Part shown: positions 1 to 11,845 of the stretch, in pieces | How the letters are laid out: every line of letters starts with the position of its first letter | Position numbering within the stretch: position 1 is the first letter of the stretch | From: Antitrichia curtipendula | Lineage: Eukaryota; Streptophyta; Bryopsida; Hypnales; Leucodontaceae | NCBI GenBank assembly: GCA_951230915.1 | Contig: OX579638.1 | Coordinates: forward strand, 4,420,696-4,484,695 | Direction of reading: 5' to 3' | DNA length: 64,000 bases | The notes under the pieces: generated by a model | Database searches by the model: none | Told to the model about the DNA's origin: nothing | Seen by the model: only the letters and a program-made list of their open reading frames with translations | Position numbers and translations under genes: made by a program

Positions 1-677
1 TACAGAAACTACTATTGAAAGAGGAGCCTATTTTGTCTGTAAAATTTGCCCACAAATGAATGCACAAGCTTTGTATGGTTGTTGAGAAGCGCAAGTATAA
101 TTGTGAACCCTTGGTTAGTACATTCCTGACAAGAGATTGGTGAAGATACAGATGTACTCGCGTGGATGTCCCGAGGCTCCATGGACTCAGCGGCAGCATC
201 GAGACGCAGCACAAGGGTACCTTTTTGCGTAACTTCCCAAGGCAGTCGCTGGTTTCTTATCCAAGTTGAACGTACTCGAACGGAGTTCGTACCAAAATGG
301 GTTCCCTCAAGTTACAAAGGTTTCATTGTAAAGTTGTTTGGATGTCATAAGTGTTTTTAAGAATGATGAATTCTTATGACAAATTGTGTGGGTTGAAACG
401 TGACAAACGTCATGACATGGTTTGTTTTTTGTTTTTTGTTTTTGTTTTTTTGTTTTTTTGTTTTGAAATAAGTGTGTTCAAGAAACACATACTACAAGGG
501 GATTTTTTCCATCAAGAAGAAAGGTTGATTTCACACAAGGTAAAGAACTTGGCAACGTTAGGTATCAAACCTTCAACCATGCCATTGGGTTTGGGTACCT
601 CACCTTCATCCAGTAGTTTAGGGTCATCTCAAACCAATCATAACATGGTTTGAATTTCATATACTATAATATACAAA
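1..677. other. Spacer, no gene
   Basis: Positions 1-330 are less AT-rich than what follows and carry short frames on both strands, none recognisable. A T-rich low-complexity run with interspersed G lies at 421-462. I see nothing else. Confidence 0.6.
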
Positions 678-1260
678 TGTTAGTCCTTAAAGGACCAAGT
701 AGCATTTTTTTTGGCAACACAACTTTTTAGTCATTCATTTACAAACATAATTTTCAATTTTTTTCTTAAAAATTTTCATACATGTAAACATGTGGTTGAG
801 GAGTAGCTTTAAGAAGCAAGAGTTTTCATAACTTTTGACTACATGGTTAAACACCTATTGTATAATCAAGTGTATGATATGCAGTTTCTTCTAGAGTTTG
901 GGCAACATATATGGTATGAAGGTTTTCAAGAAATAAAAATTTTAAAACAGATTTTTTAAATTTATATACATGTGGAATGCTTTGAATCAATCCATTTTGA
1001 TTAATGAGATGAAATTATGCGGAGTTTTAGTTTGCAGGCAATCATGGAAATGCTACTGTGAAATAAATTGTATAGTCTTTTGTTTGACTCTATTTTCAAT
1101 ATTTTTGGAAAAAAAAAGTTGTAGGATGTAGATTGTTTATTATGGAGTACAACATTACAACCATTGGGATTAACATTTTTCAATTCCATAACTAAATTCT
1201 TAACAATTTAGTATTTTATATGATCCTCTACTTTTTTCTACCTACTATTTTTTTCAAGCA
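678..1260. mobile_element. Truncated copy of the TTAACCCC repeat family
   Basis: Starts near CCTTAAAGGACCAAGTAGC, a decayed family terminus, and follows the family order (GGCAACA.., TTTTGACTACATGGTTAAA, TTTGATTAATGAGATGAAA, TTCAATTCCATAACTAAATTC) until about 1260, where similarity ends. No second terminus is visible. Confidence 0.5.
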
Positions 1261-1579
1261 TGAACATGAAATATTTATTATTGAATTTTTAAATTTGTAT
1301 TCCCAACTCATTTCTTTTATATATTATGGAGAGTAACAAGTTGTAGGATCTACACATTTTTAGGTAAAAATTTTGCAAGATGAAATCTAACCATTTGGGA
1401 AGAATTGAAAATACTTCTTTTAAAAATTCAAGCATCATGATCTTGCAATTGATAAGTTTTTTTTATCCTAAACTTTTGAGAGGGTGTACTCTAATGAGTG
1501 AATTAAAGGATCCTATAGTTGAATTTTTTTTGAATAAAAATAGATAAAGATTAAAGCCTTGCTTGGAAGACTAGTATTT

Positions 1580-2580
1580 TTAACCTCTAAAGGTCAAATA
1601 CTATGTTTTCACCCAAAACGCTCCAAAACTGTCAATTCTAATACAAGTACCAAATTTTTGAAAAAAACATTTTTAGACACATGTAACCGTATGATCTTAT
1701 AGTACTCCAGTTTGAGAAGATGTACAAAAATTTCAAAAACTTCCATTGTGTGGATTGCAAGTTGAATTGATAACAATCCTGTCTTTGTCCTTGCGAAAAA
1801 TTGGGCAACTGCACTTCACAAGGTCACATTTGTATGAAAAAATGTCCAAAATTGTGGTTACTTTTAGGATTCATTTTTCAAGGTAAGTTGGCTACATGCT
1901 TGAAAATTTTTAGATCATTTGGAATTGTACAACATATAGGAGAAAATTAGTAAGTAGAAAGAAGTTGAGAATGATTCAAAATAAATTAGAGGTTCAAACT
2001 AAAGGTTCAAACTAAATTGTTCAAACTAAAGTAGAGAAAGATTCAAACTAAATTGTTAAGAATTTATTTATAGAATTGAAAAATGTCAATTTCAATGGTT
2101 GTAATGTTTTAATAAACAATGTACATCTAATTTATTTATTTTTTAAAAATACTCAAAAATGAGTTAAATAAAGGACTTCAAAGTTTGTTTTAGAGTAGAA
2201 ATTTCATAACTACCTGTAAACTACCCACAACTAAACTCCTCTTAACTTTCATCTCATTAATCAAAGTAGAATGATTAAAAGCTTTCTATGTATATAGAAA
2301 TCTAAAGAACAAATTTCAAATTTTTATTTTTAAGATAAGTGATTTTTAAAGATTTTTTTGTTACCCGGGTTGCCCTGCAAGCAATTAAAACTACATATTA
2401 TACAATAATTTTTTGACCATGTAGTCATAAGTTACAAAAATTGTTGGGCCTTAAAGATACTCCTTGGGCACAAATTATGTTAGTAAAAATTTCAAAGAAA
2501 AAAAAAAAAAATCCATTTGTAGTGAGCTGTCCAAAATTGCTATGTTGTCAAAAAAAAAACTTTGGTCCTTTCGGGGTTAA
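1580..2580. mobile_element. TTAACCCC-family element, about 1 kb
   Basis: Begins TTAACCTCTAAAGG and ends CCTTTCGGGGTTAA, each terminus with one or two changes from the family consensus. The order of inner blocks (TATGTTTTCACC, CAAGTACCAAATTTTTG, ACACATGTAACC, GTACAACATATAGG, GTAGTGAGCTG, GCTATGTTG) is the same as in copies at 20803, 21715 and 37348. Confidence 0.65.
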
Positions 2581-2887
2581 GCAATTTTCAGCCTCTAAAC
2601 ATGAAAAAACTTTAGGGGCTAGTCCACCAATAACATCTCTACTCCAAATTCTCAAATAGTAAAAATATATTTCTATTCACATAGAATTTAGAACTTCAAA
2701 ATATTAACATTTTGATTTTATTAATTTAAACAACTAGAAATCCACAACAAATTAAAATTACAAAGCAAAATATTAGCATTCTTGAGTACAAAAAAATACC
2801 CCATGAAATGGATACAAACAAAGCGAGTTTGGGACTTTGGATTTTGCTCACTTTTGGACTAAGTTGCCCTATAAGTTGCCCTAAGGC

Positions 2888-3330
2888 ATTTTGCTCACTA
2901 TAGTGGATACCTAGGGAATGATTTCATCATGGTTTTTTTTTTTCTTCAGATTGTGTGATTTTGGCTTCAATATATGCCTTACATGACAATAATGAAGTGA
3001 TTAGTGACTTCATTAGGAACTTCCAACTTTTTAGTGTGAACCCATTGTAAGAATTAACTTTTTAAGCCTTCTATGTTATAAAGTATTATGACTACTTTAG
3101 GTGAGCACAATGAGCATGATGGATTTAGACATTGTTGGTTCCAAGGTAGTCTATAGACTCTTTTGGGCCATGATGCATTGGACACTTCAAAAATTCATAG
3201 CAAACTCATACTTTGTCAATAAAACATAATTTCAATTGCTCTCGCTATTTCTTACACTTGTACAACTGTGCAAAAAAAAATATTAAAAAATTTCAGCAAC
3301 CACATGAGGTCAAACTCCTAATTTTGACCA
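2888..3330. repeat. Dispersed repeat R2, copy 1
   Basis: GTGGATACCTAGGGAATGA, TTAGTGACTTCATTAGGAAC, GAGCATGATGGATT and AAGGTAGTCTA recur in the same order at 5700-6140 and, more weakly, at 55690-55990. No frame is conserved between copies. The element class is unknown. Confidence 0.65.
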
Positions 3331-4046
3331 CAATGATTTGTTTTACCTAAATTCTTTTATATTTTTGCCCTCATATTTGTACAAATGCACTTATCAAATT
3401 TGTTACAAAAGGACATTGATCATTTAAAAATTTGAACATTATTTTGGATAAAGTGTCATCCTAAACTATTGATTTCATCATCCAAGATATGGACTTCAAG
3501 GTGTGTACAAGTTTATCAATAGAAATCAAATTAATTAATTACTTCAAATAAAACATTAAACAAACTCTACAAACAAAGTAGAACTTCATTATAATTTTGG
3601 AAATGTAATTTTTATGCACTTGCAAGTTTGGATGCATTTTTCAAGAGTTTAGGTCCCAAAATTCAAATATTGTAATTATTGAAAAACAATGAGGGTCTAC
3701 CCTTTGAAAAACATGGTATAATAATGCATCTTGTAGGCTATAAAATTGCAATTATTATTTATTTTTGAAATTGATTGTCCTCACTTTATAATGCACTATA
3801 TAAAATTTCACCATTTAGATTGCAAAATATACCATATAAGAATTTGATGCTTTTCAATGAATTATTCTTTAAATCAACAAATGGATAGTTGTTCATTTGT
3901 TGCTACAAGGATTTGACTTCTTCAATCTCAAATATTCAATGTTTGACACCTTATAAGCCAATAATTAGGTCTTTGTTGGTTCATATAACAATAACATGGT
4001 ATTGACTTAGGCAAAGTAATTGGAAAATACTTATACTATCCATCAT

Positions 4047-4501
4047 CTACACTAAAGATGATATTTAGTGTCTTGTACACTAAATACGAAGGCATACACT
4101 AAAAGCCAATTACCCTATGAAAGTAAGTAACATTAAATGTCAATTCAAACACTAAATGTGAACCAGAGTTGTCATATCAGACGGAATATCACTGTTCACG
4201 GACAGAATCGGACCGATTAGGGCTAGGCGGCTGCAAACTTCAGAGCCTTGTAACTTTTGCAAAAATTCTTCAAATCAGGAAAATGAGATGTTTTTCGGCA
4301 TCTACAGTTTTTGTAGATTCCGAAAAACATCTCATTTTCCTTATTTGAAGAATTTTTGCAAAAGTTACAAGGCTCTGAAGTTTGCAGCCGGCACATTCAA
4401 GTCTAACACTAATTGTGGACAAGTTCAAATTTAGTGTTGTAGCTAGTAGGGGGGTAAAAACACTAAATGTCACTCAACACTAAATATCATCTTTAGTGTA
4501 G
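4047..4501. mobile_element. MITE with perfect 25-bp inverted ends and internal hairpin
   Basis: Positions 4047-4071 and 4477-4501 are perfect inverted copies, starting CTACACTAAAGATG. Read as CACTAAAG..CTTTAGTG, the ends are flanked by TA on both sides, a Tc1/mariner-like duplication; read as CACTA, no 3-bp duplication is found. Several ACACTAAATG motifs repeat inside both ends. The centre holds a 161-bp hairpin (separate entry). Confidence 0.7.
4229..4389. repeat. Near-perfect 70-bp inverted repeat (hairpin)
   Basis: Arms 4229-4298 and 4320-4389 are inverted copies with one mismatch; the 21-nt centre can itself pair (ATCTACA/TGTAGAT). A transcript across it would form an almost uninterrupted stem of about 77 bp, suitable for small-RNA processing. 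Confidence 0.85.
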
Positions 4502-7436
4502 TTTCTATTGTTATCACTTATACCAATTATTCAATGGAGTTGTTACGTAAGAGCATTTTCACATAGCTCTAGCATGGTGCCTAAAATAAAGCCTATATAT
4601 GGAGCCAATGTAATTATAATAAATACAAATCAAGGACCTTCAGTTGTAGTGAATTCCTCATAGATGCATCTTTGATTTAAATATTTTGTGATTATCTCTT
4701 GGACAATAGTTCAATAGAGATCCACGTTTTGATTGATCCAAGTTGGTGTTAGGAGGGTTATACATGTCATAAGTTTTTGGATACCAACTTCCTTCACAAT
4801 AATAGTTGTTTTGAGAATTATGTCATATGTTATTTTGAGAATTATTAAACAAAGCGATAAATTTTGCTTTGGTTCTCTTAGAAGTATTGTATATTGCATG
4901 GTTGTTGTACATGCAAAATGAATGTAAAACATAAAATGCAGCCTAGGAGGAATATCATACAAAACTATTTATAGATTAAACAAAATTCAATCCCAGGGAT
5001 CTATGGAGGATTTATACAAATCTCTAAGAAGGAATGGTTTAGGCTAGTTACCAATGTTATGTGTGATATTGTGACATGTGTAAAGTAGTTTCACAAACAC
5101 TAAGAACAACTCTAGGAGGAGCACGAAAAAATGTTCAGCTGGGGTATGTTGCCAGAGCGGAGGCGGGCTGACCCTCTTTCTAGCGTGCTATATGTGCCTT
5201 CACCCTCAATGCGACAACAAATCTAGGAATGACATACTTGTTTTTAGAATTTTCTTGACTGAATCTCTTCTAGTGGTGAGTGCACTCTTGGGACCACCAC
5301 CACCTATTAGAGAATCTAAGCTTCCCATGTGCTCTTTTATGCTCAATAAATTGCCCCAAAATGCGAAGTAGGGGCTCTTATGTAAAGAGCCTAGAAAATG
5401 CCATTGGTTAAGGTAGAACAACCCATCATGGTCAGATGACCAACGGTGCTAGTATGTAAGCCCAAGAATGCAAGCTTGTGAGCATTGAGCCTACAATATA
5501 GGTACCTATAATATAGATACCACTCACTATAGAAGGTGTATGTATCATAAACATCTATAATATGGACATTTGTAACATATATGCCCTATAATCATAGACA
5601 ATTTATGTAGCATATACACCTATAACATAGGTTTGTAGTATTCTAGGCTCATGGGCTCACACTCTTATACTCACATAATAGCAATCCTCGTCAGATGATC
5701 CATAGTGGATACCTAGGAAATGACTCCATTATAGGAGGGTTCAATTTGTGAGATTTTGGCTTCAATGCGTGTCTTTCATGAAAGTAATGGAGTGATTAGT
5801 GACTTCATTAGGAACTTCCAACTTTTCATTGTAAATTCATTGTAAGAATTTACTTTTTAAGCCTCTCATGTTAGAAAATACCATGATTGCTTTAGGTAAG
5901 CAAAACGAGCATGATGGATTCAGATTTTGTTCGTTTTAAGGTAGTCTACAGTCTTTGGGGCCACGATGCACTGAACACTTCAAAAAATTCATAACAAATT
6001 CATACTTTGTCAAAAAAAAAACATAATTTCAATTGCTCTTGATGTTTCTCACACTTACACTATTGTGGGGAAAAAATTGAAAATTTTCAGCAACCACACA
6101 AGGTCAAATTCCTAATTATGACCACAATGGGTTGTTTTACCTGACAATAGTTGCATTGGGGAGTGGATTTTTGCAAAAGCACGTTATAAAACCCGTTGCC
6201 ACCATTCATGTGCTTGTTCTAGTGCATAAATCAATTGCTGTAAGGTAGGTACACCCAAATGTGCCATTGGCCTTAAACCACCATCTTTACTCTGTGTACA
6301 TCTCCAAAATCAATTATGTACCTATGAAGAAGAAACCATTTTAGAACCAAACTTTGTTCTTTAATAACTTTTACATACGGTATCCAAATGCCACGTTCTC
6401 TTGTGCGTTGGAACCTCCTTTCACTTGGAACCTCCTTTCACTTGCCAACAAGAACATATGAAAATTTGGCCAGTCTAATACTAACTAGGCTCATTAGCAA
6501 AAAAATGGCGGTTTGGGGTGTGCCCACCTTAGATTTGAACTTTTTTTTAGGAACCAACGGGATTCTCATTGCCCGTTGAAGTAATTTTTCAATGACTGCC
6601 CCTCCTTCCCCCCCCAAAAAATAAAAATTTCTTCTTCTGCTCTGCCCCCAATGAAACTGAACCTGGGCCGAAAATAGTCACCGAAAAACATGGGTGCATG
6701 GATGTCTTGGGTTCCGGGCTGATGCTGACGTCATCCCCTCCAAAATCAGTAACTTACTGGTGAAATCAATGCCAAGGAGCACTCGATGCTGCCGGCGTCC
6801 CATTTTTATTTATTTTTTATTTTCATTTTCCCTTGGGGAACAAAATCAAAGGCAAAATTTGAACTGAAAGGCCTTCATCAGCTTCGAAGAAAAGCAGCCA
6901 CTCCGGGAGCTGGAGGCCACTGGAAAGAGTACGGTAGGAAAGTATAATATTCGCCTGCAAGCCTTCAACGAAACAACCCCAAATTGAAATCTGTCGACAA
7001 AAGCTGGGGCAAACTGAAAGGCTGACTGGGGGCCAGCCACTTTCTTTAAAAAAAAATATATATATAAACGGAATTACATTTTTAGAAAGGGGAAAAAAAA
7101 AAGGGAGGGGAAACCATAATTATAAGGTACAACTGACTTATCACAAACCTACACTAAATAGTGAAATTAAGTTGCCTTTACAATTAGGTTGCCTTACCCC
7201 CCAAAAGTTATTGTGTAAGTCATCAAAGTCAAAAATATCTCTACAAGTACTTCCATTTATATACATGGAGGTTCATGAGTTCCAACTACATTAGAAAATT
7301 AATTCAAAAGTAATATTTTCTTGTATAGAAACAATAAAATTAATATTTAAATAGTGTGGAATGTCGAGAAATTAGTGAAGGGCAACCTAATTTCACTATT
7401 CAATGTAGTTTCATCCAATGTTCGAAAAAAATGCGG
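4502..7436. other. Spacer with repeats, no gene
   Basis: Contains R2 copy 2, an imperfect inverted pair around 5470-5505 and 5625-5665 (GTGAGC..TTGAGCCTACAATATAGG against CCTATAACATAGG..GGCTCAC), and a GC-richer patch at 6580-7040 with two short frames that I do not recognise. Confidence 0.55.
5700..6140. repeat. Dispersed repeat R2, copy 2
   Basis: Same order of blocks as copy 1 (GTGGATACCTAGGAAATGA through CAAATTCATACTTTGTCAA and the GACCACAATGGGTTG tail), diverged at perhaps one base in six to eight. Confidence 0.65.
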
Positions 7437-7768
7437 CTAAGGTAGCAGGTCCAAAAATCGCCCACCTAAGGGTTGAAACTGAATTTTGGGAAGGCAAAAC
7501 TTCTTGAAATATTTTTCAGTAAATTTTCCTTGAAAGAGAAGTGGATTTGGCATCTAACCTAAGGCGTTTCATATTTTTTGGAGATTTATGAAATTAGTTA
7601 TGAAATTTTGAAGTTGAACTGGCATAGGGCTCTAAAATCGTCCACCCCTGAAATGTACATTGTTTGTATATCAACGAAGGCTATGAAAAAGTAGCATGTA
7701 CAAATCGTGTACATTTTATTGGTGGGCGGTTCTTAATGCCCAAACTATTCTCGAGCCTTCTACCTTAG
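7437..7768. mobile_element. TIR element, copy 1 (332 bp)
   Basis: The ends CTAAGGTAGCAGGTCC and GAGCCTTCTACCTTAG are inverted partners. The interior (TAAATTTTCCTTGAAAGAG, TTGGCATCTAACC, TTATGAAATTAGTTATG, GGCTATGAAAAAGTAGC) is shared with 26329-26654. Confidence 0.6.
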
Positions 7769-10374
7769 TTGGTGGAATTGGGAAAAAATTGTTTGCAATT
7801 TGAAAACATGGCAAAAATTTGTAAAATTTCTATTTGGAGTAAAAAATAGAAAAAATAACCGGACTTAGTTCTTCAAAATTCGGTTCAAAATGAGAACTAA
7901 AGGAAATTAACTGGTAAAACAATTTTAAAAAATCCGGAACATTAGTTTCATCTAACTCCTAATTAAAGGATGCAAGCACATTTTGGGAAAAAATTGTGAA
8001 AAACTGCCACTTTATAGGATATTGGGAAGAAAAATAAATTTAAGTATTTTTTTCAATATTCAACCATAGTAATTTGTACTAGACTACCATGGGAATGTGT
8101 GGGAACAATTTCATAAAGTTTGATGGTACGGATTAAAATATTATAATGGTTGTAGTTAGAAGGAAATCTTTTTTGGACATTCCTTGATAGGAACAGTAGA
8201 GTTTTAACTCCTAAAATGAGATTTTTACACTATGCATGATGACCATTTTTTTTACATTTGCATTGTGCTTCATGTAAATTATGTACCTACCAAATTTTTG
8301 AATTATAGATAGAGTTTTGCACATGTTGCATGAAGTTGTCTGGATTGCTTAAAAATTTAAGGGCAACATAACTTTTTATCTAGGCACTGGATTGGGAAAA
8401 AAATGATACTTTCACTAAATGAAGACATGCTCGCACCTTGTGTCAGAATTTTGTGAACATCCGACCCAAATCGACTTTGTGCATAAATACTCAAGATATT
8501 AAGACCTTCTGTGCATAAGGTGGAAACATCTATTTACGTTTACTTTTGTTGGTGTCTATAGATGAAGTCACAATTAGGATTATTTAGCAACGCAATCATT
8601 TGACTTACCTTCCTTGTTTACAAAGAAATTACACTTTCATTTGTATAAAAATTAACAAAAAAATAAAAAATAGGTGTTATTTTTGTCATATAGACAAATG
8701 AAAACCATTATAAAAGTCAAGATCGAATAGAAGAAACTTCATAGTATTCAATAAGTGCATGTTTGAAGCACCTTGAGAAAGATCCAAAATTGTTTACTAA
8801 AAGTTTGTTGTTTTAAAAATGTGAGGCATGATTTGTAATTATAGTAATATGCATTTAAAGCAAACAATATGAAGTCATATTGGTGACACTTCAATAGATA
8901 CATATTTGACAAAAATGAGGGGGGGGGAAATAAAATCAGATAGTTCTAACTTAAATGTGCATAGATAGACTCTAAATTACATTTAGAGTATTTTTTTGCC
9001 TTCTAGACAAATGAAATCATTAAATTTAAAAAATAAAAAAATAATTTAAAAATAAAAACTTTAGTGAGTTTTGCAAATTATTAAAGATATGACTTAAGGT
9101 TTTTTTATCTTAATAAACCACTCATTGAAACTACCATTTCTATTGTGTCGAGCGTAAAAAAAGAAAAATGAAACTTATTGGTATCTAAGTGCAAGATTTT
9201 GTACTACACTTATATATAAAGTTAGGGTAAGAAATTTGAGAATTTAGACCACATATTGCAATAGATTAGCATTTGAAGTGAAAGAAAAAGTTCCTTTAGA
9301 GCCTAGCTTATAATTTTAGATTATTTTGTTAATAACTATGGATTTCGCTAGTAGAAACATGGTCCTAGTAGACTCAATATTAAGATCCACCCAAAGTCAT
9401 GTTCATCATTTTGTGATGAACTTTACTTGGGATGGATCTTAATATCAAGTCTAACAAATTACTGTGGCAACTCCGAAAACTTCCTGAATATTGCCATGCA
9501 ATTTGTTTCTCTCTATTGTTTCCAAAGGTCGTAGTTGGAGGATTGCAAGCAATGGTAGATGGTGATTCACCTACTTCTAACTCCATTTGTGGAAATAATT
9601 TACTTGTATTTACTAATAACTATGGATTTTACTAGTAGAAATCAAAGTTGTGTATCCCAATGTAATGTTGGCATTTCACCTTGGAATGTCCATTAGTATT
9701 GGTATAGACGTGTCTAGATTCACATCAGCCCCAAAAATAAAAATAAAAATAAATTTCCGACAACATGTCCATCGACTTGGAGGATCTGTCTATCGGCTAG
9801 ACAGACTAGCCATCTGTTTTTTTTCTTTATCTTTAATTCCAACACACACTAATTTGAATCTTAAAGTTATGTCGGTTAGTCGTCCTTCCAAACGTCATAC
9901 AATGGTGACAACCCTGGTAGAAATATGGGCTTGGTAGACTCAACTTTAAGATGGACATCTCGAGCAAAGTTCGTCACAAAATGATGAACTTGACTTGGAG
10001 TGGATCTTAGATGAGGTGCAGTCTTTTGTAACGATTTTGAAGCCCAACTCGAAGCACCTCCTCAAGAAGAGCCATTGCAATAGAACACGATGTCTACTTT
10101 GAGGTTGTCATTGGCTTAATTGGAAGCAAAGCATACATGCACAACTATCGAGACAAGCTTTGTCCCCAATACAATTTCTTTTACATATATAAGAGAACCA
10201 ATGTTCAGCTCAAGGAGATTTGTTGGTTAGTTCATTGTTAGTCAATGGAATTGTGAAAAACAATTGTTTGTAGTTTGAGAAACATTAGAAATAATCAATA
10301 AAAAATCTACAATATTTCTATTTAAAGGGAAAAAATAGATTTAAAAAATCAAACTTGGTACTTGACTCCTATAA
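7769..10374. other. Spacer with diverged repeats, no gene
   Basis: 7766-7920 and 10224-10390 share an AATTGTTTGxAxTTTGA..AAAATTTCTATTT block. 9328-9453 recurs in pieces at 9612-9640 and 9918-10014 (AACTATGGATTT, GTAGACTCAA, GTTCATCATTTTGTGATGAA). These are old fragments; no coding frame is convincing. Confidence 0.5.
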
Positions 10375-11845
10375 ATTTTTGGCAAGTATTTGTGACTAGA
10401 GATTTGTATATTTCAAATTGAAATTTTATTAGATGGTGGAGACAAGGAATATCTTTCATATGCACTAAATTTCATGACATTTGGAAATATGTGTCAAAAG
10501 TTATGGCCTAATATGTGACTATTTTTCCTTTATGGGCAGTTCATGCAGATTAAAAAAATCATTTTTTTTAGAAACAAAAAATTCAAATTTTTTTTAAGAA
10601 TTATTTGTACATGGAAGCTTTTAATCATTCCATTTTGATCAATGAGTCAAAAGACATGAAGAGTTTTAAGTTTGCGGGCAGTTCTCTACTCTCTCTAGAG
10701 AATAGAGATTCTTTACTCTAAAATAAACTTTGAAGTTCTTTATCTTACTCAATTTTCAATATTTTTTGAAAAAATAAAACTATAGGATGTAGATTGTTTA
10801 TTACTCCCTCCGTCCCATAATGATCTTCCTGTTTTCTTTAATTTTTTGTCCTCAAATGATCTTCATGTTGCACTTTGTAATGTTGAAATAGGTCAAATTT
10901 GGCTTTCGATTGCTTTTGGGGACTAGCAAAACAACCTTGAATAGTAGTTCCCCCTCCATCCATGCAATATCATCAATTGAAAGACAAATGAAATGATTGG
11001 AGGGATCAATCTACATTATTAGTTTTTATTTTTCGCATTTCTTTGAGTATTTTTCAATTGAAAGAGATGAAGCTTTGGGAAGCAAAATGGAGGTCCAAAC
11101 ATTGTCTTGGGCATGTACTAAATGCCCATAAAATGAAAACCTCACACTCAACAGTTAAATGTCTACTCGTGTTCTTTAAAAATGCCCCAAAAATTCTTTT
11201 TCAATATTCTAAAACTACACTTTCAAAAGGGCTTTGAAGCTCAAAGTTTCTTGGACGCTAAGAGTGCAACAAACTCTACTTATAGTGTAAAACACGTCTT
11301 TAAAATGTTATTTTAGCCTTAAATGGGAAGATTTTATCCAAAACGATCTTAATGTTGGGATGGAGGTAGTACAAGATTGCAACCATTGAAATTGGCATTT
11401 TTCAATTCCATAACTGAATTCTTAACAATTTTGTATATTGAATCATTCTCTACTTCTTTCTACTTACTATTTGTTTCCTATATGTTGTACAATTCTAAAT
11501 GATGTGAAATTTTTTAAGCATATAGCCAACTTGTCTAGGAAAATGAATCCAAAGAAGCACCACCATTTGGGCCATTTTTTCATAGAAAAGTGAGCTTGTG
11601 AACTGCAGCTGCCCTCTTTTTTGCAGGGCCAAAAAAATGATTTTAGTGAATTTGAATGCTTTATATCTTGCAATCCACAAGGTGAAAATTTCTGAAATTT
11701 ATAGAACATGTTTTTAAGTCAGCATACTACAAGATCCTATGGTTACATGTTTAAAAAAGAAATTCAAAAATTTGGTACTTGTACTAGAAATGATAGTTTT
11801 GGAGTGTTTTTGGTGAAAACATAGTCAAGGAACTTAAGGGGCTAA
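10375..11845. mobile_element. TTAACCCC-family element interrupted by a Stowaway MITE
   Basis: The family is in the opposite orientation to the 1580 copy; the right end is a decayed AACTTAAGGGGCTAA, and the left end is eroded near 10375. At 10803 the family sequence GTAGATTGTTTATTA breaks off and resumes at 11370 with ACAAGATTGCAACC. Other copies read straight through this join, so the intervening segment is a later insertion. Confidence 0.6.
10804..11369. mobile_element. Stowaway-type MITE (Tc1/mariner), TSD TA
   Basis: The left end is CTCCCTCCGTCCCATAATG, the canonical Stowaway terminus; the right end is GTTGGGATGGAGGTAG, its inverted partner. TA is duplicated on both sides (10802-10803, 11370-11371). 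The 566-bp interior includes a GATCTTCATGTTGCAC / GATCTTAATGTTGGG pairing and has no transposase. It lies inside a TTAACCCC-family copy. Confidence 0.85.

Noticed and set aside
4050..4498. Calling the 4047-4501 element a CACTA transposon because its ends contain CACTA
   Set aside because: The flanking triplets (CTA left, TAG right) are not duplicates and belong to the inverted repeat; TA flanks fit a mariner-like element better.
5145..5220. GCCAGAGCGGAGGCGGGCTGA region as a tRNA
   Set aside because: No cloverleaf with proper D and T arms can be folded and no GGTTCRA box lies at the right distance.
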